DNA from: Opitutales bacterium
GTDB lineage: Bacteria; Verrucomicrobiota; Verrucomicrobiia; Opitutales; Oceanipulchritudinaceae
Assembly (NCBI GenBank): GCA_007123395.1
Contig: SKLD01000077.1
Span: 1-43,540, forward strand
Reading direction: 5' to 3'
DNA length: 43,540 nucleotides
Position 1 is the first letter of the stretch; each line of letters begins with the position of its first letter. Below are positions 36,664-43,540 of this stretch, one piece after another. A program made the position numbers and the translations under genes. Under the pieces are notes generated by a model. That model was not told where the DNA came from and ran no database searches. It was given only the letters and a program-made list of their open reading frames with translations.

Positions 36664-38223
36664 ATGAGTGCCCCCTCCCTCCATTATTTTCACCCCTCCT
36701 GGATCCAATCCTCCGACAAGACAGTTGATGTCGATGTCTGCGTCTACGGCGGGACTGCCGCCGGAATCGTCGCGGCCCTCACCGCGCTGCGCCGCGGGCG
36801 CTCCGCCGTCCTCCTCAACCCGGGCTGGTTTCCCGGCGGCATGACAACCGGAGGCCTCGGCTGGACCGACCACGGCAAACGCGATGCCATCGGCGGCATC
36901 GCCCGCGAGTTCTACCGCGCCGTCGGCAAGCACTACGGGCAGGACGAAGAATGGCACTTCGAGCCCCATGTCGCGCAAGCCGTCTTCCGGCAGTGGATCG
37001 AAGACAGCGGCCTCGACGTGCGGACCAATGCCTATGTCGACCGCGTCGAAACGGAGGACGGTCGTATCGCCGCCCTCACTTGCCTCGGCGGCCTGCGCGT
37101 GCGTGCGCGGATCTTCATCGACACCAGCTACGAGGGTGACCTCATGGCCCGCGCCGGCGTGCGCTACACGGTCGGGCGCGAAAGCAACGACGCCTACGGC
37201 GAAACCCTTAATGGTCGCCAGAGCCGTCCGACCCACCAGTTTGACTGCTTCGTCGATCCCTTTTTCCGCGAGGGAGACCCCATGAGCGGTCTTCTCCCCC
37301 ACGTCCACGACGAAGAGGATTTTTTACCCGGGACGGACGACCGGCGCGTTCAGGCATATTGCTTCCGTGTCTGCTTGACCGACGACGACGGGCTCCGCGT
37401 TCCCTTTCCCAAACCGCAAGCCCTCGACCCGCGCGAATACATCCTCCTCAAACGCTGGCTCAAGCACACACGGGACGACATCTTCACGAAGTTCGACCGC
37501 CTCGCCAATCCCCGTAAAACCGACACCAACAACCACGGGGCGGTCTCCACCGACTACATCGGTGCCAACTGGAACTGGCCCGAAGCCGACTACGGGACGC
37601 GAGAAACCCTCTTCCAGCGCCACGTCGCCTACCAGCAAGGCTATCACTGGACAATGGCGTTCGACCCGGAGGTCCCCGCCCGCTTCCGCGAACCCTATGC
37701 GCGGTGGGGCCTCGCACGCGATGAATTCACCGAAACCGACCATTGGCCCCCGCAACTCTACATCCGCGAGGCGCGGCGCATGATTTCCACTTGTATTGTC
37801 ACGGAGAACGACTGCCTCGGCCTGCGCGCCGCCGACGACCCCGTCGGTCTCGCCTCCTACCAGATGGACTCCCACAACTGCTGCCGCATCGTGCACGAAG
37901 GCGGCGTTTGCAACGAAGGTGATATCCAAGTTCCGTCGCACGGGCCCTACGGCGTGTCCTACCGGGCCATCGTCCCGGCTCGCGGACAGTGCGCCAACCT
38001 CATTGTGCCCGTCTGCCTTTCCGCCTCCCATATCGCCTACGGCTCCATCCGCATGGAACCCGTCTTCATGATACTCGCCGAGTCCGCCGGCCTCGCCGCC
38101 GACCTCGCCCTCGACGCCGGCTGTGCCGTGCAGGATGTCCCCTACGGCGATCTCCGCCCCGAACTCCTTGCCGCCGGCCACATCCTCGAAGCCCCCGCCT
38201 CCCTCCGCACCACCAAAGCATAG
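36664..38223 (+). CDS. FAD-dependent oxidoreductase (pfam12831-like)
   Basis: 519 aa from the ATG at 36664 (MSAPSLHYFHPSW), 34 bp after the lyase-like gene; earlier frame is a shadow of that gene. The nucleotide-binding loop is VDVCVYGGTAAGIVAALTAL, the GGTxAG variant typical of this family, followed by PGWFPGGMTTGGLGWTD, where the family carries its FAD contacts. IFIDTSYEGDLMARAGV is the second conserved element, and IVPARGQCANLIVPVCLSASHIAYGSIRMEP closes the FAD site. There is no signal peptide. Family members are often annotated as xanthan-lyase-like and sit in carbohydrate loci of PVC bacteria, but true substrates are unknown. It differs in length and domain number from the two-domain oxidoreductase at 4927-7737. 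Confidence 0.88.
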   Translation: MSAPSLHYFHPSWIQSSDKTVDVDVCVYGGTAAGIVAALTALRRGRSAVLLNPGWFPGGMTTGGLGWTDHGKRDAIGGIAREFYRAVGKHYGQDEEWHFEPHVAQAVFRQWIEDSGLDVRTNAYVDRVETEDGRIAALTCLGGLRVRARIFIDTSYEGDLMARAGVRYTVGRESNDAYGETLNGRQSRPTHQFDCFVDPFFREGDPMSGLLPHVHDEEDFLPGTDDRRVQAYCFRVCLTDDDGLRVPFPKPQALDPREYILLKRWLKHTRDDIFTKFDRLANPRKTDTNNHGAVSTDYIGANWNWPEADYGTRETLFQRHVAYQQGYHWTMAFDPEVPARFREPYARWGLARDEFTETDHWPPQLYIREARRMISTCIVTENDCLGLRAADDPVGLASYQMDSHNCCRIVHEGGVCNEGDIQVPSHGPYGVSYRAIVPARGQCANLIVPVCLSASHIAYGSIRMEPVFMILAESAGLAADLALDAGCAVQDVPYGDLRPELLAAGHILEAPASLRTTKA

Positions 38224-38254
38224 GCTCGATAGGGGGGTCGTTTTCCGTGTTCCG

Positions 38255-38281
38255 TTGACACCGTCGGCGCGAAAATATTCC
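38255..38281 (+). promoter_or_regulatory. Candidate sigma-70 promoter giving a leaderless or nearly leaderless mRNA
   Basis: TTGACA (38255-38260), a 15-bp spacer and TATTCC (38276-38281) end ten bases before the ATG at 38291. Transcription would start at about 38287-38289, leaving almost no leader. The lack of any Shine-Dalgarno before this ATG agrees with leaderless translation. Confidence 0.45.
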
Positions 38282-38290
38282 TGTTTATGC

Positions 38291-41200
38291 ATGAAGTTCG
38301 AACCCCCTTGCATTTCGACCCCTTTGGCGCTTCTCACGTTTATACTGGCGCTGTGCGGTCCTGTTGCGGACGGACGGTCCGTTGTCATCAACGAAGTGAT
38401 GGCCTCGAATGGCTCGACCCTTGCCGACGAGGACGGCGATTTCGAGGACTGGATCGAGCTGTACAACACCGGGGACAGCGCCGTCGACCTCTCGGGCTGG
38501 GGGCTGTCGGACAATTACGGCAGCCCTTTCAAGTGGACCTTCCCCGAGGGCACGGCCATCGAGGCCGGAGCCCATCTTCTCGTTTGGGCTTCCCGCAAGG
38601 ACCGCCCCCGGAGTTCGGACACTGTCACCGCGGGAATCTTGCGCGAAGTGTATTTCAATATTCCGGGCGCGTCCGTAAGTCATCTGGTGAATCATCCCCG
38701 ATACCCCTCGGATCCGGATCTTCGTGAGGTAGTGACCGATTTATTCGAGGCACCCCGGAACATCGCCGACAACTACGGACAAAGGATGCACGGATTGCTT
38801 GTTGCGCCGGCAACGGGAGAATACGCGTTTTGGATTTCCAGCGATGACAACAGCGTTTTGCTTCTGAGCACGGACGAACGGCCGGAGAATGCCGTGGAGG
38901 TCGCAAGTGTCCCCGGCTGGACGGAGCCGCGGGTTTGGGACAAATACAGCGCCCAGATGTCGGCCCCGGTGCATCTGGTTGAGGGGCGGAAGTACTACAT
39001 CGCGGCTCTGATGAAGGAGCAGGGTGGGGATGACAACCTCGCGGTCGGTTGGGAGCGACCGGACACGGGCGAGCCCGAACGACCGATGTCTCTGGACCAC
39101 GTATTGCCGATGCCCCCGGACCTGCACACGAATTACGCCATTTCTGCGGCCGGCGAGGAAATCATCCTGACGCACCCCGACGGCACGCGGATTGACGAAC
39201 TACCGCCGACCCCGATTCCGCGCGACGTTTCCTACGGACGGGTGGGAGACGGATCCGGGGAGTGGGCGTATTTCGCCGAACCGACTCCGGGCTCGGCCAA
39301 CGTGACAACGCCGCTCTCCATGCCCCCCGCCGTTGCGATGAGCGAGTCGGCCGGGTTCCGGGAAAGCCCGTTCGAATTGGTCCTCGAGACAACCGATCCT
39401 TCCGCTGAGATCCGTTACACGTTGGACGGAAGCACACCGGGTCCGGCATCCCCGCTCTACTCCGGCCCGCTGACGGTTTCGCAGACAACCACCCTGCGGG
39501 CCGCCGTGGTCGGCGAGGGGCTGCTTGAGGTACCGCCGAAAACACGCACGTGGATCTTTCTCGAAGACGTCATGGCGCAGAGCGCGGAGCCTCCGCCAGG
39601 CTGGCCGGCGAACCGGGAATTCAATAACAAACGGATATTATACGGCATGCAGAGTGCGATTGTCGACAACGACAGTGTGCGCCTCCGGGATGGCCTGCTC
39701 TCCATCCCTTCGATCTCCATCGTGACGGATTTGCCGAATCTCTTCGATGCGCAGACGGGTATCTATGTGAACGCACGCCGGGTCGGATGGGAACGGCCCG
39801 TTTCGGTGGAGTTGATCGATCCGGACGGTGGGCCGGACGGCGGCTTTCAAGTCGAGGCGGGTCTGCGCATCCGCGGCGCCTACAGCCGCGACGACGACAA
39901 TCCGAAACACTCCCTCCGTTTGCTCTTCCGCACGGCGTACGGCGATTCGCAGCTTCACTTCCCGCTCTTCGGCGACGAGGGCGCGGATACCTTCGACCGC
40001 GTGGACCTGCGCACGGCAAACAACTACTCATGGGCATGGGAGGACAGCGGGCGCAACACGTTCATGCGGGATGTCTTCTCCCGCGACACGCAACTGGACA
40101 TGGGTGCCCCGTCCACGCGCAGCCGGTTTTATCACATCTACCTCAACGGGCAATACTGGGGGCTATACCAGACGCAGGAGCGCGGCGACCGGTTTTTCGC
40201 CTCCTCGTACATCGGCGGCGAGGAGGACGACTGGGCGCGCGTCAAAACGGGCCAACCGGACTACCATATGGATGTCGACGCTTCCGCCGCAGGGCCGTGG
40301 ACAGCGCTCCACCACATCGCCATCAACGAGGGCTTCGAAGGTGCGTTCGCTGATAACTATCACCGTGTCAAGGGGTTGAATCCCGATGGTTCCGACAACC
40401 CGGATTACCCCGTTCTCCTTGATGAGGATAATCTCATCATTTTGACATTGATCGCCCACTACACGGTGGATCCGGACAGTCCGGCATCGTTTGCGTTCGT
40501 CCGTCGACCGAATAACCTGTATGCACTGATCAACTACAAAGATCCTGAAGGGTTCAAGTGGCTTCGGCACGACACCGAGCACTCGCTCGGGGCGCAAAAC
40601 CAATATGGTCCCGGTTACAACATGACCGATGTCGTCGCGGACTGGACGGAACTCCACCGCTTCAATCCGCTCACCCTGCACTCCCGGCTCATCCGCCATC
40701 CGGAATACCGGATGCGCTTCGCCGATCTCGCGCACAGTTACCTCTTCGGAGACGGCGCGCTCACACCGGAGCGTTCCCTTGCAAGGCTCCAGCGGCGTAT
40801 CGACGAAATCGATCTGGCGATCATCGCCGAATCCGCCCGATGGGGAGGCAGGGGAGACGGGCGCGTGCGCACGCGGGAGGGCGACTGGCTGCCCGCCGTC
40901 GGCCAAGTCATCGCTTTTCTTGAGCAACGCCGCGATTACTTCGTTTCGCATTTACGTGCCGCCAATTGGCTCCCGGAGATCGAACCACCGCATCTCGACG
41001 TCAACGACCGGAACCTGGGAATGACGGCGGCGGCGCCCGTTTATTTCACGAAAGACGGCACCGATCCACGCTTGCCCGGTGGCGGCATCCATCCATCCGC
41101 AACCTCTCTTGCCCCGGGGGCGGATGGATCGGTGGCGGCGGATATCATCCTGAACCGTTTCGACCGCATCTTCGCCCGCGCGTACGACGGTTCTGAGTGG

Positions 41201-43060
41201 AGCGTTGCGGCGACAGTCGTGGCAGAGGACGTGCTCGATCCGGATGTTGTCGTCCACGCATGGGATTTCGAGGTCGAGGAAGGCTTTACGGCACCCTCGT
41301 GGACGATGGGCGACGGCGCGATCACGGTGGAACCCGGACCGGAGACGGAAATCGTGCGAAACTCGCCCGCGCAGGACTTCCCCACAGCCCATCTTCGGGT
41401 GAACAATCCGCTCGGCGCGGTGGTCACCTTCGCGCTTCCCACAACCGGATTCGAAGCCGTTACGCTCGATTTTCTCACGCGGCGTTCCGGGCAGGGAGCG
41501 GGCATCCAGACAATCGAATTCACAACCGACGGCGAGGTGTGGCACGAGTTTGCGACGTACGACGTGTTCAATGAGTCTCCGGTGCCAAGGAGTTTCGACT
41601 TCGGCGGTGTCGACAATAGCGGCGATAATCCGGATTTCGCCGTCCGCATCAGTTTCGCGCGCGGAGACGGCGGCGAGGCGGGCAACAATCGCTTCGATGA
41701 TGTAATCCTGCGGGGCATGCCGTTGCCGGACACAAACCTTCCGCCGACGGTGGTCGAGGAGACCGTCCCCGCGACGCTGGCGGCCACGGTGGGAACGGGT
41801 GCGTTCGCCGTGGACGTATCGGATTGGTTCAGCGACCCGGAAGACGACGATCTCACCTTCACAGCCGACTCTTCGGATACGGATGTCCTCACTGCGTCGA
41901 TGGACGGAGCATCAGTGTGGCTGACCCCCTTCGCGACCGGCGGCGCCGTCGTGACCGTGGCGGCGGCGGACGGGCACAATCCGCCGGTGGAGACGAGCGT
42001 TTATGTGCTTGTCTACCCTGAGCCGCATCCCCTCGCGGCCGGCGTGTTCCGTTTCGACGAGTGGAGTGCCGCCGAGCCGTCGGGCACCTACCCGGCGCAC
42101 ATGGTCTTTGTTCAGAGCGGGGTCACCGATCCGGACGTGGATACAGAGCTGCCCTTCGCCTACCACATCCCGTCTGCTGACGCCGCGGCCCCCAGTGATG
42201 TCGACTTCCCCTATGCGGCACAGTCGCGCACCCGCATCACTGGTCTCGGCGAAAGCGGTATCAGCTTCATAAACACGGGTCGCGGCCGTGATGTCGGGGC
42301 CGCTCTCGTGGCTCTTGACACGCGGGGTGTGACTGCCGTCGACGTCTCCTTCACGGCACAGACGATCCTGCCCAACGCACGTGTCTACGGCCTGCGCCTG
42401 CAAGCGCGTGCGGGTGATGCGGGGCCGTGGGAGAATGTGCTCATGGACGGCAGCCCGGTGGAATACGTTCGTAGCGACACGGCGGGCGATCTTGCCGACT
42501 TCGGCCCGGTGCGGTTGCCGGAGACACTGGAAGACCGGCCGCTCGTGCAGTTGCAGTGGCGCTACCACCACATCGGCGTGGCCTCTGGACCGCGCGCCAT
42601 GCTGCGCCTTGACGACATCGCCGTGGCGGCCGTGCCCTCCGGGCCGGGATTCCGCGAATGGGCCGAGGAAAACTTTCCCGATCCGGCGGACCGAAACGAC
42701 CCCTTGGTCTCCGGACCATTCGCCGATCCATTCGCAACGGGAGCGCCTCATCTGCTGCGCTACGCACTGGGGCTCGGTGCCACCGATTCGATACCGGCGG
42801 ATGAGGTGGTTGTTTTCCAGCGGGAGGGTCCCCTCCTTTCTATCATCTTTCCTCGTGACCCCGCGAAGACCGACATTGCCTACATCGTCGAAGCCTCCAA
42901 GGATCTGGCAGATTGGTCTGAAGTCCTCTACGATTCTTCCTCCGACGCGTGGGAAAACAACCTTGGCGACCGGATGCGCGTCGATGACAACACGATTCTG
43001 ACCGGTGAGAACGTGCGTTTTCTGCGGCTGCGTGTTGACGGGGCCGGATTGCCCGACTGA
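38291..43060 (+). CDS. Giant secreted multidomain protein: lamin-tail domain, PA14-like domain, chitobiase-type beta domain, CotH-like domain
   Basis: 1589 aa from the ATG at 38291 (MKFEPPCIST). Signal peptide up to about 28 (VADG). Lamin-tail domain about 29-100 (VVINEVMASNG, DWIELYNTG, VDLSGWGLSD). PA14/GLEYA-like module about 118-260 (YGQRMHGLLVAPATGEYAFW). Chitobiase/hexosaminidase C-terminal-like module about 369-415 (EIRYTLDGSTPG). CotH-like domain about 472-840, with VEAGLRIRGAYSRDDDNPKH, YLNGQYWGLYQTQERGDR and KWLRHDTEHSLGAQN near 760 in place of the kinase DxDxxxG motif. After this come a beta-sandwich region (about 1030-1160), a cadherin-like module (about 1175-1240) and a C-terminal segment resembling cell-surface anchoring tails, but without a PEP-CTERM motif. 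CotH proteins elsewhere phosphorylate secreted proteins; activity is doubtful here. It probably binds or degrades surface glycans. It sits 67 bp after the FAD gene with its own promoter. Confidence 0.85.
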   Translation: MKFEPPCISTPLALLTFILALCGPVADGRSVVINEVMASNGSTLADEDGDFEDWIELYNTGDSAVDLSGWGLSDNYGSPFKWTFPEGTAIEAGAHLLVWASRKDRPRSSDTVTAGILREVYFNIPGASVSHLVNHPRYPSDPDLREVVTDLFEAPRNIADNYGQRMHGLLVAPATGEYAFWISSDDNSVLLLSTDERPENAVEVASVPGWTEPRVWDKYSAQMSAPVHLVEGRKYYIAALMKEQGGDDNLAVGWERPDTGEPERPMSLDHVLPMPPDLHTNYAISAAGEEIILTHPDGTRIDELPPTPIPRDVSYGRVGDGSGEWAYFAEPTPGSANVTTPLSMPPAVAMSESAGFRESPFELVLETTDPSAEIRYTLDGSTPGPASPLYSGPLTVSQTTTLRAAVVGEGLLEVPPKTRTWIFLEDVMAQSAEPPPGWPANREFNNKRILYGMQSAIVDNDSVRLRDGLLSIPSISIVTDLPNLFDAQTGIYVNARRVGWERPVSVELIDPDGGPDGGFQVEAGLRIRGAYSRDDDNPKHSLRLLFRTAYGDSQLHFPLFGDEGADTFDRVDLRTANNYSWAWEDSGRNTFMRDVFSRDTQLDMGAPSTRSRFYHIYLNGQYWGLYQTQERGDRFFASSYIGGEEDDWARVKTGQPDYHMDVDASAAGPWTALHHIAINEGFEGAFADNYHRVKGLNPDGSDNPDYPVLLDEDNLIILTLIAHYTVDPDSPASFAFVRRPNNLYALINYKDPEGFKWLRHDTEHSLGAQNQYGPGYNMTDVVADWTELHRFNPLTLHSRLIRHPEYRMRFADLAHSYLFGDGALTPERSLARLQRRIDEIDLAIIAESARWGGRGDGRVRTREGDWLPAVGQVIAFLEQRRDYFVSHLRAANWLPEIEPPHLDVNDRNLGMTAAAPVYFTKDGTDPRLPGGGIHPSATSLAPGADGSVAADIILNRFDRIFARAYDGSEWSVAATVVAEDVLDPDVVVHAWDFEVEEGFTAPSWTMGDGAITVEPGPETEIVRNSPAQDFPTAHLRVNNPLGAVVTFALPTTGFEAVTLDFLTRRSGQGAGIQTIEFTTDGEVWHEFATYDVFNESPVPRSFDFGGVDNSGDNPDFAVRISFARGDGGEAGNNRFDDVILRGMPLPDTNLPPTVVEETVPATLAATVGTGAFAVDVSDWFSDPEDDDLTFTADSSDTDVLTASMDGASVWLTPFATGGAVVTVAAADGHNPPVETSVYVLVYPEPHPLAAGVFRFDEWSAAEPSGTYPAHMVFVQSGVTDPDVDTELPFAYHIPSADAAAPSDVDFPYAAQSRTRITGLGESGISFINTGRGRDVGAALVALDTRGVTAVDVSFTAQTILPNARVYGLRLQARAGDAGPWENVLMDGSPVEYVRSDTAGDLADFGPVRLPETLEDRPLVQLQWRYHHIGVASGPRAMLRLDDIAVAAVPSGPGFREWAEENFPDPADRNDPLVSGPFADPFATGAPHLLRYALGLGATDSIPADEVVVFQREGPLLSIIFPRDPAKTDIAYIVEASKDLADWSEVLYDSSSDAWENNLGDRMRVDDNTILTGENVRFLRLRVDGAGLPD

Positions 43061-43367
43061 CGCGCCCCTTCCAACCCCGTATTCGCCGCCGCCATGGTGC
43101 AGGAGTCCGTTAGCAAAACGGGCACGATTTCAGTCCAGCGGAGTGCGGGTGATCGTGCGAAGGACACGGTGCGCATATCCGGATACTTATCGGAAGTGGC
43201 AGTGTTCGGAGCGAAGTGAGACGCATCTTACCCCTAGTGTTTATGCGGGAGTCGCCTGAAAGGCGCTTGTCATGCGGTCTGCACAGAGGTATATTTTTCA
43301 TATGTAGCCACAATTTTATCTGAGTTCTATTCACTGGATAGCCGGTTTTTGTTTTTCCCGTGGCCAC
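43061..43367. other. Intergenic stretch before the transposase fragment
   Basis: A 41-codon frame (43094-43219, ATG to TGA) is present but resembles nothing. A 7-bp inverted repeat GCACGAT/ATCGTGC (43122-43158, 23-nt loop) and a weak hairpin CGCCT-GAA-AGGCG (43253-43265) could terminate the upstream gene. The last 90 bp are clearly AT-rich, as expected for the left end of an insertion element. No terminal inverted repeat can be assigned because the right end is outside the window. Confidence 0.45.
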
Positions 43368-43540
43368 ATGAGTTTTCGGAAGCTTCATCTCGAGATCCAG
43401 CGCCGGGGAAAGAAGGTATACGGGGTCATCCGCTCTTCCTTCCGCCGGGGCGGCAAGGTCTGCCACACCAATCACGGACGTCTCACCGGTCTTCCACTCG
43501 AGCGGCTGAGACTGCTCCAGGCGGCCTTCCGCGGCGACGT
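43368..43540 (+). mobile_element. Start of a transposase gene, IS1634-like (cut by the right edge)
   Basis: 57 complete codons from the ATG at 43368, open to the edge. The text MSFRKLHLEIQRRGKKVYGV continues with IRSSFRRGGKVCHTNHGRLT and GLPLERLRLLQAAFRGDV. This pattern, a short beta hairpin with GKVYG, then SxRxxGKVxHxxxGRxTGLPLExLxxLxxAxxG, is the conserved N-terminus of IS1634/IS4-like DDE transposases. The catalytic domain lies outside the window, so completeness cannot be judged. The AT-rich sequence before it is the likely element end. Confidence 0.6.

Overview
The window is GC-rich, gene-dense bacterial DNA (about 60-65% G+C by eye). It has no rRNA or tRNA gene and no CRISPR array. The gene content fits a Gram-negative member of the Planctomycetota-Verrucomicrobiota-Chlamydiota group, most likely a Verrucomicrobiota/Opitutia-like polysaccharide degrader. 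Supporting features are a XylR-type (LacI-like plus AraC) regulator, pfam12831-type FAD oxidoreductases, a Gfo/Idh/MocA dehydrogenase, a heparinase II/III-like protein, a giant secreted lamin-tail/CotH protein, an HTTM protein, and start codons mostly without a Shine-Dalgarno sequence. No SusC/SusD pair is present. The taxonomic call is an inference from gene families, not from a marker gene.

Layout. 1-8.7 kb: a XylR-like regulator (cut by the left edge, minus strand) diverges from katG. A mosaic array of hairpin-forming intergenic repeats (3351-3868) and a small AT-richer lipoprotein gene follow. Next comes a large two-domain FAD oxidoreductase with a divergent AraC regulator. 9-16.8 kb: single genes of mixed role, namely an HTTM membrane protein, a vanadium-haloperoxidase/PAP2 enzyme, a 30-codon remnant of a histidine kinase, a DUF6268-like outer-membrane protein, a fused-permease ABC subunit without partners, a PP2C phosphatase and a solitary RAYT-type Y1 transposase.

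16.9-34.2 kb (minus strand) is the most interesting region. Nine tightly packed or overlapping genes read, in transcription order: a minimal FtsX permease, two MacB/LolD-type ATPases, a 978-aa OPT/DUF6785-like transporter with a long helical insertion, a 1853-aa FtsX protein with a huge periplasmic part (PA-like, two LysM-like and one degenerate M28-like segment), a second OPT-type transporter, a GH10 glycosidase, a heparinase II/III-like enzyme and a Gfo/Idh/MocA dehydrogenase. Neither the GH10 nor the heparinase-like protein has a signal peptide. My reading is an envelope import system that brings oligosaccharides into the cell for cytoplasmic breakdown, with a mechanotransmission ABC complex bound to the cell wall. 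The parts are visible; the joint function is inference.

34.5-43.1 kb (plus strand, divergent from that operon): a secreted protein that may be a toroid-fold polysaccharide lyase, an FAD oxidoreductase, and a 1589-aa secreted lamin-tail/PA14-like/CotH protein behind its own leaderless-looking promoter. The right edge cuts the first 57 codons of a transposase of the IS1634-like type.
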